Shown piece by piece: positions 15,533 through 22,585 of a DNA stretch of 36,948 bases. The notes beneath the pieces were generated by a model. That model was not told the origin of the DNA and searched no databases. It saw only the letters and a program-made list of their open reading frames with translations. The stretch is from NCBI GenBank assembly GCA_913057785.1, contig CAJXPD010000084.1:1-36948 (forward strand). The letters are read 5' to 3'. Each line of letters starts with the position of its first letter. The first letter of the stretch is position 1. Source of the DNA: an uncultured Lewinella sp. (GTDB lineage: Bacteria > Bacteroidota > Bacteroidia > Chitinophagales > Saprospiraceae). Made by a program: the position numbers and the translations under genes.

Positions 15533-16351
15533 TTATTGAGCAATCAAAGTATCCGTTAACACAGCACAAGTGCTGAAGAATCCCAAGGCACCTCCACTGA
15601 GATTCGTCGGAAGATTTGCCGCTGGACCATAAAAAACGCTTCCCCGCCAACTCGTCTCCAGAGCCAAGGCTCGCAAGTAATCTGCAAAATCTTCATTCAG
15701 TCCATATTTTTTGGCGGTTACGATACTTCCCCGAGGAAAGCTGATCGTATCTCCAGCAGGTCGTACCAAACCACCGGTATTGATGGTACTGAAAGTAAAA
15801 AATAACAGTTTGGCGCGGCTTTCCTGATCTGTGTTCAGGTGGGTCCAATCCACATTCATCTCATACATCGCTTGTTGATTGGCATTGTAAATGGGAGCAA
15901 AAGCGCCGAAAAATAGGCTATCCGTATCTTCAAAGGGCAGAAAACTAATCTCTGGGAATGGAGCTACTGCAGACAACTCACTACTGGCTGTGTAGCGTTG
16001 GCTTTCCCAATTGATCTCCAACTCATAGGTCAAATCATCAAAGACAGCAAATGGCAATGTACTCTCGTACAAACCGGGGTCTCCCTGCACGGGCGCAAAA
16101 AAGTAAGCTACCCCATTAGCAGTGACCGAAACAATGGCATCGGTCACAGGAGGAGCCTCCCCATTCAGCTGATCATAGCTCAAACTCAAACGCAACTGCT
16201 GTTGAATGAATTCATTGGTTAAAATAGCATCTACTACGAGAACCCCATTCTCACCTTCTTGAAACTCCCATTCAACCGCCTCCTCGCAAGCGACAAGGCA
16301 GCTAATCAAGCTGACTAAAAATGCTATGGGTATGCTGATTGATCGTATCAT
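15533..16351 (-). CDS. DUF4249 lipoprotein, partner of the TonB receptor
   Basis: A 272-residue lipoprotein with the DUF4249 pattern: signal peptide ending LISCLVAC (lipidated Cys22), then VLVVDAILTNEFIQQQLRLSLS and TDAIVSVTANGVAYFF, which form the beta-rich N-terminal half. DUF4249 proteins are encoded next to TonB-dependent receptors in Bacteroidota and are thought to be their surface-exposed partners, in the way SusD serves SusC; the ligand is unknown. The ATG lies 3 bases after the receptor stop codon, so the two are co-transcribed. The protein is somewhat shorter than many family members. It closes the sigma - FecR - receptor - DUF4249 run. Confidence 0.85.
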   Translation of the reverse strand: MIRSISIPIAFLVSLISCLVACEEAVEWEFQEGENGVLVVDAILTNEFIQQQLRLSLSYDQLNGEAPPVTDAIVSVTANGVAYFFAPVQGDPGLYESTLPFAVFDDLTYELEINWESQRYTASSELSAVAPFPEISFLPFEDTDSLFFGAFAPIYNANQQAMYEMNVDWTHLNTDQESRAKLLFFTFSTINTGGLVRPAGDTISFPRGSIVTAKKYGLNEDFADYLRALALETSWRGSVFYGPAANLPTNLSGGALGFFSTCAVLTDTLIAQ

Positions 16352-16354
16352 GGT

Positions 16355-18970
16355 TTATAATTCGAATTTATAGGTTAGGGATGGCATAAAACGTATAAGG
16401 TCTAGTTGAGTGGCTGTGAGTGCCTCCTGAGAAAGCAGATTCGCCTTAACTAATGGCCGGGCTCCTTCTTGTGGTACCTTGTTAAAGTTCACGGTGACCA
16501 CATTTTTATGGGCCAAAGCATTGTAGATCGAAAAGGTCAAGCTATGACGGTATCTGGCTTCAGGGTTCTTATTAAAGATGAATCGCCAAGCCACATCTAG
16601 CCGATGGTAGGCGGGAAGCCGATCGTTGTTTTTTTCACCAAAGATGGGTACGGTCTGATCGTTGAATTGGTAGAAGCCCGTGGGGGAAGTAAATGTGGTT
16701 CCGCTAAAGCTGGTCCAATAGGCCGAAAACAGCGATCTTCTAGATAGTCTGTAATTCAATAGCAAAGAAAAATCATGTGGTCGGTCTTGGAAGGCCGGAT
16801 ATTCAAGTCCATTATTGAGGCCGGGCGTCTTTCTTAGCGTTCGCGAATAGGTATAACTCATCCAACCATTGAGTCTTCCCAATTGCTTCTTCAGCATAAA
16901 TTCAGCACCGTAGGAGTACATGGTACCTATACGTAGTTCCCCCTCCAACAAAGGATTAACCAGCGTCACAGCATGATCTCGATAGTCTATCTGTTCATTA
17001 AAATGTTTATAGTAAAATGAAGCCGCAAAGCTGGATTGAGCATTCCCTGGTAGAAGTTTACTGTAATTTAGGCTAATTTGACGAGCAGATTGTGGTTTCA
17101 GATAATGATTGGCAGGAAGCCAAACCTCTAAGGAACTGAAGGGAGATAAAGAATTGGAAACCAATTGTAAAAACTGCTGATATAAGCCCAGACTAAGCTT
17201 ATACTGAACGGTACTATCAGGGCGATACAGCAGACTCATCCGAGGAGAAAAACGCACATAGTTATTGTAAACACCTTCACCCACATCCATTGTATCGACC
17301 ACCTGATAATTCTCATCATAGTTAAATATCCGAGTAGGCCCCAAATTTGCCCAATTGATCAAGCGTAAGCCCGCCTTCAATGTTAAACGCTCTGTAGCTT
17401 TCCAATCCGCTTGATAATACAAACTCAGTTTTCGAGTGTAGTTAGGTTCTATGTCAGGAAAAATAGCCACGGTGGTATCCGTGGTTACGCCCCCCGGATT
17501 GATGAAGTAGCCTTGACTTTCAAAGCCAAACTTAGAAGTTAAACGGGCATTGGCATAATGAGTGAAATCGGATTTAAGGCTTAAGGTACCCAGGCTAGAT
17601 CGCCAGGAATTAGGGGGAGAAAACAGGCGGTAGTCGTAGCTTCCCGTATAGATGGTGGTATTGGAAAAAAGCTTCGGGCCAAAGATGTGATTCCAGCGAA
17701 AGGTAGCTGCAAAATTCCCCCAACGAATGCCCGCAGTAGTCCCACCTGGCGGACGGTTGGTAAAGTCATCTAACCCAAGGACTGTGGTAAAATAAATGCG
17801 GTTGCGGTTATTGAGTTTATGGTTGAGCTTAAAGCTAAAATCCCTAAATTCCAAATTCGCGTTGGGAGCTCTTTCCTTGTAGAGCCAGTCAAAGTTTGAA
17901 CCCCGGACCGAGGTGAAAATGGCACCTTTTTCTTTGGCGGTTGGAAACTCTATGGCAAATCGATTAACTAAGGGATTTAGAGATCCACTAAACTTGAATT
18001 TGTTGGAATTGCCATCCTTCGTGCGAATACTCACAATGGAAGAGAGTCGATCGCCTAGATTTGCGGGGATATCACTTTTGTACACCTTGATTTGCTTAGC
18101 AAAATCAGGTATGATCATCGAATAGAAACCAAAGAGATGAGTGGGGTTGTACAAGGGAGCATCGTCGATAATAATCAGATTCTGATCTCTTTCCCCGCCT
18201 CGAGCATAAAAGAAGGCGGAACCATCGCTATGCATTTTGATACCAGGAAGTGTTTGCAAGCCTTTCACAATCCCTGACTCCCCAGCAAACTCGGGCATGG
18301 CATTGAGTTCGCCCGGCCGAATCTCCATCTCATCTAGATCTTGCTGATTTAAAATGCTGGGAGCCGCTTTTTCCACTACCACATCCGGTAAATCGATGGC
18401 GGTGGGTTGTAAGGAAAGGTTTTGCTTAGTGGCTTGATCTAGGTCGAGTTGGAGATCTACGGGTTGATAGCCTACGTAGGAATAATCTAATTCATGAGCT
18501 CCGCGATCCAAAGACAAGGAATAAAACCCAAATTCATTGCTTACGGTGCCAATTCGGGTTCCTGCTTTGCTGACTGTCGCTCCGATCAGGCTTTCTCCTG
18601 AACGCCGATCATTGATAAAACCACTGAGGGTAAAGAATTGCCGTTGTTTATCCTTTGACTTGGTAGATACATATAGCACGATCTGATTTTCAATAATGCG
18701 GGATTCCACACCTAGATCGGCCGCAATCTTTTCCAGTGCCTCATTCAAACCCGTATTGACAAAGCTGACGGAAATGCGTTGCTGCACATCAACGGTCCGA
18801 GAATTGTACGAAAAATTAAGTCCAGTTTGTGCGGTGATGGTTTCCAATACCTCTAATGCCGGAACATTAGATCTTTGGAGGCTGATGGTTGGTTCCTCTC
18901 CCGGGTCTTGTGATAAAAGACCGACCGGAATTAGGGGGACGAGAAAAAGAATCTGCAAGATCTTTCTCAT
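16355..18970 (-). CDS. TonB-dependent receptor with N-terminal signalling (STN) domain
   Basis: An 871-residue outer-membrane receptor. Domain order: signal peptide (1-20); STN domain (about 27-103, from ISLQRSNVPALEVLE to NQIVLYVS), the module that contacts FecR-type anti-sigma factors; a carboxypeptidase-regulatory-like beta-sandwich (about 115-195, with GATVSKAGTRIGTVSNEFG); plug (about 215-330, with IIIDDAPLYNPTHLFG); and a beta-barrel ending in an aromatic-hydrophobic C-terminus YKFEL. It should import a ligand using TonB energy and report it to FecR, inducing its own operon. Upstream are the FecR and ECF sigma genes, downstream the DUF4249 lipoprotein. The ligand, whether siderophore, glycan or peptide, cannot be read from sequence. 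Confidence 0.93.
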   Translation of the reverse strand: MRKILQILFLVPLIPVGLLSQDPGEEPTISLQRSNVPALEVLETITAQTGLNFSYNSRTVDVQQRISVSFVNTGLNEALEKIAADLGVESRIIENQIVLYVSTKSKDKQRQFFTLSGFINDRRSGESLIGATVSKAGTRIGTVSNEFGFYSLSLDRGAHELDYSYVGYQPVDLQLDLDQATKQNLSLQPTAIDLPDVVVEKAAPSILNQQDLDEMEIRPGELNAMPEFAGESGIVKGLQTLPGIKMHSDGSAFFYARGGERDQNLIIIDDAPLYNPTHLFGFYSMIIPDFAKQIKVYKSDIPANLGDRLSSIVSIRTKDGNSNKFKFSGSLNPLVNRFAIEFPTAKEKGAIFTSVRGSNFDWLYKERAPNANLEFRDFSFKLNHKLNNRNRIYFTTVLGLDDFTNRPPGGTTAGIRWGNFAATFRWNHIFGPKLFSNTTIYTGSYDYRLFSPPNSWRSSLGTLSLKSDFTHYANARLTSKFGFESQGYFINPGGVTTDTTVAIFPDIEPNYTRKLSLYYQADWKATERLTLKAGLRLINWANLGPTRIFNYDENYQVVDTMDVGEGVYNNYVRFSPRMSLLYRPDSTVQYKLSLGLYQQFLQLVSNSLSPFSSLEVWLPANHYLKPQSARQISLNYSKLLPGNAQSSFAASFYYKHFNEQIDYRDHAVTLVNPLLEGELRIGTMYSYGAEFMLKKQLGRLNGWMSYTYSRTLRKTPGLNNGLEYPAFQDRPHDFSLLLNYRLSRRSLFSAYWTSFSGTTFTSPTGFYQFNDQTVPIFGEKNNDRLPAYHRLDVAWRFIFNKNPEARYRHSLTFSIYNALAHKNVVTVNFNKVPQEGARPLVKANLLSQEALTATQLDLIRFMPSLTYKFEL

Positions 18971-19009
18971 GAAATTTATGGCTTTGGTTTTTGGATGCTT
19001 GTGTTGAAG

Positions 19010-20005
19010 CTATCGGCAACTTTCTCCTGAAAGAACAATTTGATCATTCTGCCGAAGAACTTCTATACCTAAAGTGCTTTCCAAGATTAGCAGGATCGCG
19101 TCGAGGGATTGGTCTGTATAAGTGGCGTCGATTTCGCAATCACTAGTGTCCGTGATGGCAATGGAAATATTGGTCCCAAAGTGCCGATTCAGCGCAAATA
19201 CTGCATCATCGATGGGGGTATTGGTAAAGGTCAATTCATTGCTGATCAAGGACCGATAGTTGTCATCTGCTTTATCCAAAGGCGATAGCCCCCCAGTTGC
19301 CTTTTCAAAAACTATTTGATCATTTTCCTGTAAATCCGTTTCCTGTCCTCCCCCACTAACTCTCACCTCCCCACTTTCTACAATCACCTGTACCGCTGGC
19401 TCAGTCTCCCGAGCATCCACATAGAAAGAAGTTCCTAAGACTTCTACCTGTATAGGGCCGGCATCGATCACAAAAGGTCTTTCCTCCGCTCGTTCTACAT
19501 CAAACAAAGCCCCACCAAATAGTTGCACCTGTCGCTCGCCGCTGGCCGGAATCCGATAGCGCATGCTAGAGCCTTGGTTTAAGCTGATTCGTGTTCCATC
19601 TGGCAGTTCTGTGGTGGTCGCACCTTGCGATGCAATGACCTCCTCCCATCCAGTTCTATTACTAGTCCATAAAATGCCTAATCCAACAGCAACTAGAATT
19701 AAGAGGCTGGCCGCAATCCATAGCCATTGTCGGCGCTGTCTTCGCCCTTTCAAAGGAACCACCGGAGCATCCTGCTCTAGGAGTTGCTGTGTTTTTTGCC
19801 AAATGTCCTCAATGTTTACCTGGCTGGTTTCCTCCTTCATTCCTGCCAATACCCAGGCTTTCTTAGCAGCTACGAAAGCGGCTTTGTTTTCCGCATCGGC
19901 CAATACCCATTCTTCCAGTGTTTGCACCTCTGCATCACTAGCATTGCCGCTCAAATACTTGGAAATGAGATCAGCATAATTGCTATTTCTTTCTGGGTTT
20001 GACAT
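19010..20005 (-). CDS. FecR-family anti-sigma factor
   Basis: A 331-residue single-pass inner-membrane regulator. The cytoplasmic N-terminus (1-85) begins with YADLISKYLSGNASDAEVQTL, typical of the sigma-binding FecR_N helix; a basic stretch and membrane helix follow (about 84-110); then the periplasmic FecR domain (about 117-215, with GATTTELPDGTRISLNQGS) and a C-terminal DUF4974 domain (about 250-325) that resembles the STN domain it faces. In this architecture a ligand-loaded receptor signals through FecR to release or activate the sigma factor. The gene lies 75 bases after the sigma gene and 39 before the receptor, all on one strand. Confidence 0.93.
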   Translation of the reverse strand: MSNPERNSNYADLISKYLSGNASDAEVQTLEEWVLADAENKAAFVAAKKAWVLAGMKEETSQVNIEDIWQKTQQLLEQDAPVVPLKGRRQRRQWLWIAASLLILVAVGLGILWTSNRTGWEEVIASQGATTTELPDGTRISLNQGSSMRYRIPASGERQVQLFGGALFDVERAEERPFVIDAGPIQVEVLGTSFYVDARETEPAVQVIVESGEVRVSGGGQETDLQENDQIVFEKATGGLSPLDKADDNYRSLISNELTFTNTPIDDAVFALNRHFGTNISIAITDTSDCEIDATYTDQSLDAILLILESTLGIEVLRQNDQIVLSGESCR

Positions 20006-20080
20006 CTTTATCCGTTATGAGTAATACACATCGTTCGGGCTTCACCCTTAGTCCAAAGTCTAAATTCCATCATTTTTTTC

Positions 20081-20638
20081 CTAAATCCAGCCTAGGATGA
20101 TCAAGTAAACCAATAAATAATCCTTCAGATGTATGCGTAAAGTCTTAATGGCCTTGCTCATGTGTGCCTCCACCGTCTTTTGGGCGATTCCTAATTCTTC
20201 CGCGATTTCTTTGTACGTCATTTCTTGATAGCGGCTCATTTCAAATACTCTGCGGCACTTTTCCGGCAATGCGGCCAAGGCATCAGCTATTTTCTCCTTT
20301 AATTCCTCCTCCGCAAAGTGGTCATCCTGAAAAGTCCATTCCTCTTCAGCCAGATCTAGGTCCAGCACCTTACTTCTGTACTTCTTATGATCTCGGATAT
20401 AATTGAGGCAACGATTTTTGACCGCGGTAAACAGGTAAGAAACGACGGATTGCTGGGGATCAATTTCCGCTCTTTTTTGCCATAAACTGATGAATACCTT
20501 CTGGCAGATATCTTGGGCCGTATCCTCATCTTGAACATACTGCTTTGCAAAATGGCAAAGAGACGGGAAGTGTGATTTGAATAAGTCTTCAAACCGCTTC
20601 TGATCAAGAGAGGAATATGAATTTGGGCCTGTGTTCAT
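20081..20638 (-). CDS. ECF sigma factor (FecI-like, Bacteroidota type)
   Basis: A 185-residue extracytoplasmic-function sigma factor. Region 2 is RFEDLFKSHFPSLCHFAKQYV followed by EDTAQDICQKVFISLWQ, and region 4 is LPEKCRRVFEMSRY followed by MTYKEIAEELGIAQKTVEAHM, the promoter -35 recognition helix-turn-helix. A strongly hydrophobic C-terminal tail (DYLLVYLIILGWI) follows, a feature seen in several Bacteroidota sigma factors and of unclear role. It is the first gene of the sigma - FecR - receptor - DUF4249 run and should drive transcription of the receptor genes when the FecR partner allows. Confidence 0.94.
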   Translation of the reverse strand: MNTGPNSYSSLDQKRFEDLFKSHFPSLCHFAKQYVQDEDTAQDICQKVFISLWQKRAEIDPQQSVVSYLFTAVKNRCLNYIRDHKKYRSKVLDLDLAEEEWTFQDDHFAEEELKEKIADALAALPEKCRRVFEMSRYQEMTYKEIAEELGIAQKTVEAHMSKAIKTLRIHLKDYLLVYLIILGWI

Positions 20639-20678
20639 CCAGTGGATGAAGGTAATAAATTGTTAGCGATTAGGACAG

Positions 20679-20777
20679 CTATGTAGTAATATCCAATGCT
20701 TCTTCCTCGATTACTTTGACGGGTTTTGAACAGCTATGGTAAGCAAAGGCGGGATATCGGAGGTCGGTCTTATACAT
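20679..20777 (-). CDS. possible 32-residue small protein upstream of the sigma factor
   Basis: An ATG-to-TAG frame of 32 codons (begins MYKTDLRYPAFAYHSC, ends with an acidic EEEALDITT) lies 41 bases before the sigma-factor start on the same strand. The ATG immediately follows an in-frame TAA. The composition looks protein-like, but a frame this short is common by chance and I recognise no family. It could be a leader peptide, a small protein or a fragment. Confidence 0.22.
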   Translation of the reverse strand: MYKTDLRYPAFAYHSCSKPVKVIEEEALDITT

Positions 20778-21052
20778 TTATGAATAGACTCAAAATCCGT
20801 CAAGAACAATACATTGTTGAAGCTTAAAAAGGCAGCGAGCGTGGATACAGGTAAGGCTCAAACTGCACCTTTTACGGCAGCCCCCCCTCCTATTAGCTTG
20901 AGAATTATCAGTCCAGTCAGCACCTTCTAAACGGAATAAAGACCTAATTCCCTCAACAAATTGGTCGGGACAGGTTTGGGTCCTGCTTTCTCAGAAAAAA
21001 TGGCGGATTTCAAGTATAAAATGGCTAAAACGCTCGCCACAAAGCATGGAAC
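20778..21052. other. intergenic stretch, no gene seen
   Basis: Together with the preceding small frame this makes a 414-base gap between the sigma-factor and nitroreductase genes. I found no RNA gene or clear hairpin. On the minus strand near 21013-21020 TATACTTG resembles a -7 element with one mismatch, about 380 bases before the sigma gene, too far to assign. Confidence 0.4.
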
Positions 21053-21628
21053 TTACTCCTCCCACCAAATCGTCTTGTCAGCTATCGGTTGCCGCTTCCC
21101 TTCCAACTGTGGAAGATCGTGATACCCCATGTAGAAGAGTCCCAGGCAGCTTTCTCCTTCTCCCAACTGTAAAAAGTCTCGCGCCTCCAAAATAGAGCGA
21201 GGAGAACTCCAATAGCAGCCAATATTATGCGCCGCACAAGTAAGGTACATGTTTTGTACTGCACAGGCTACCGCAGCAACCTCTTCCCACTCGGGTATAC
21301 CCTCATTTGGGTCTCTTTGCATGCAGATGGCAATCACACAGGAGGAGCGCAATGGATTAGCCTTGGTCTTCTCAAATTTCTTCTCAGAGTATTTCTCAGC
21401 AGGAATATTATCCTTATACCAAGTAGAGAGGTATGTGGATAAACGTTCTAGGGCTTTGCCTCTGAATACCTTGAATCGCCAAGGTTCTGTCAATTTGTGC
21501 GTAGGTGCCCAATTGGCATTTTCCAGCACCTCCTCAATTATCTTCTTATCAATGGGGCGATCGTTATATGTCTTAGGGAATATGGATCGCCTAGACCTTA
21601 GCAGGTCTGACACTTCAGCTGGTGTCAT
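21053..21628 (-). CDS. nitroreductase-family flavoprotein
   Basis: A 191-residue FMN-dependent oxidoreductase of the nitroreductase superfamily, similar in length and layout to the YdjA group. The N-terminus has LLRSRRSIFPKTYNDRPI, the phosphate-binding Arg-Arg-Ser motif, followed by ENANWAPTHKLTEPWRFKVF and, in the second half, AVACAVQNMYLTCAAHNIG, which shapes the dimer interface and flavin pocket. Such enzymes reduce nitro compounds, quinones or other electron acceptors with NAD(P)H; the natural substrate is unknown. It starts 33 bases after a small membrane-anchored protein on the same strand and is probably co-transcribed with it. Confidence 0.9.
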   Translation of the reverse strand: MTPAEVSDLLRSRRSIFPKTYNDRPIDKKIIEEVLENANWAPTHKLTEPWRFKVFRGKALERLSTYLSTWYKDNIPAEKYSEKKFEKTKANPLRSSCVIAICMQRDPNEGIPEWEEVAAVACAVQNMYLTCAAHNIGCYWSSPRSILEARDFLQLGEGESCLGLFYMGYHDLPQLEGKRQPIADKTIWWEE

Positions 21629-21661
21629 CTATTTATTTTTTTTCTTCAATCGGTAGCCGGA

Positions 21662-22120
21662 CTATTTTTCCTTGGCTTCCATGTTTTTCATTACTTTCTC
21701 CGTGTCGAAGAGCAATTTTTCCCAGTCCTCTTTCAACTGTTCCTGCTCTTGCTGATCATAGCCCTCAGGACTTTTCTCCTGAAACTCCTTCTCCAAGCTT
21801 AGACGAGTTCGTTCCAGGTCTACAATCTTATCTACCAATTCACTGTCCTTCAGATCTTCAGCTTTGTCTTTCCATTGATCAAAGATATCCCCCAGCTTAT
21901 CCAAATCACCGTCATATTTGCCCTCATCAAACTTCCCTTTCTCGGATTGAAGGAGGTTGATGGCTGATTTTCCAAAGTCAAAAACTTCAGTCAAAACACT
22001 CTTCCCTTTGGAAATGATCTCCTTGGATTGTGCCTTTTCTTCTTCCGTTCCGAAGATCAGGTTATACCCTACTACCACTACCACTAAAAGAAGGCCGAAT
22101 TTGATTAATGACCGAATCAT
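21662..22120 (-). CDS. small membrane-anchored helical protein, unknown function
   Basis: A 152-residue protein with one N-terminal membrane helix (about 5-24, rich in Leu and Val) and a highly charged, almost entirely helical remainder with heptad-like spacing from about 65 to 145 (for example LVDKIVDLERTRLSLEKEF), suggesting a coiled coil on the periplasmic or cytoplasmic side. There are no cysteines, no lipobox and no recognisable catalytic motif. Similar short anchored coiled-coil proteins are widespread in Bacteroidota without assigned function. It precedes the nitroreductase gene by 33 bases, likely one transcript. Confidence 0.72.
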   Translation of the reverse strand: MIRSLIKFGLLLVVVVVGYNLIFGTEEEKAQSKEIISKGKSVLTEVFDFGKSAINLLQSEKGKFDEGKYDGDLDKLGDIFDQWKDKAEDLKDSELVDKIVDLERTRLSLEKEFQEKSPEGYDQQEQEQLKEDWEKLLFDTEKVMKNMEAKEK

Positions 22121-22585
22121 AACACTGTTTTTGGTTCGTTGGCAAATTAAGAACTTTTTATCAAAACCGACTACTTTTTCCGACCAGTAGCTATAGTTTC
22201 CGGTCTAGTTAAAAAGAGTGGATTACAAAGCTTCAACCCCTTAAATTCAGGGGCGTAATTCTGTGAAAATGTATAAATCCATAGATAGCCCATTCTTTTT
22301 ATCATTAGCGCTCTGTGGCTTTTCCCTTATTGCTTGATTTTATCTATTTTCGCGACTTGTTCCAGCAAGTCCGACGGGAAAGCATTTATTCGTTTTCAAA
22401 TCCGTCCTAAGTCTAGCTACTGGTTCCATTTATCGAGAAGGGTAATCCAATTGAACTTGCAAGGGAACCTTTAGAAATTCGGGATTGTTGGACAGGAAAT
22501 TCTTAAACTGATATACGCTATACATCCGGCAGACCAGGTCCGGTCTTCCAGATCGATATTCGCATTAAAAAGAAACCATAAAAGC
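22121..22585 (+). promoter_or_regulatory. leuS upstream region with candidate promoter and structured leader
   Basis: This 465-base stretch has no convincing gene. TATTTTCG at 22345-22352 resembles a -7 element (TAnnTTTG with one change), which would give leuS a leader of about 230 bases. The expected leader opens with a 6-bp hairpin GACTTG/CAAGTC (22354-22359, 22366-22371), followed by a longer-range pair GGTTCC/GGAACC (22422-22427, 22464-22469), the palindrome CTTGCAAG (22456-22463), and AGACC/GGTCT (22531-22535, 22542-22546) 40 bases before the ATG. ACTTG recurs at 22455-22459 and could compete for the CAAGT strand of the first hairpin. No T-box or leader peptide is evident. Regulatory function is a hypothesis. 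Confidence 0.35.

Noticed and set aside
21000..21122. A 40-codon plus-strand frame starting MADFKYKMAKTL
   Set aside because: More than half of it lies antisense to the end of the nitroreductase gene, and there is no promoter or family similarity.
22269..22337. A 22-codon frame upstream of leuS with four leucines, resembling a leader peptide
   Set aside because: It lies upstream of the likely -7 element at 22345, so it would not be in the leuS transcript, and no attenuator with a T-tract follows.
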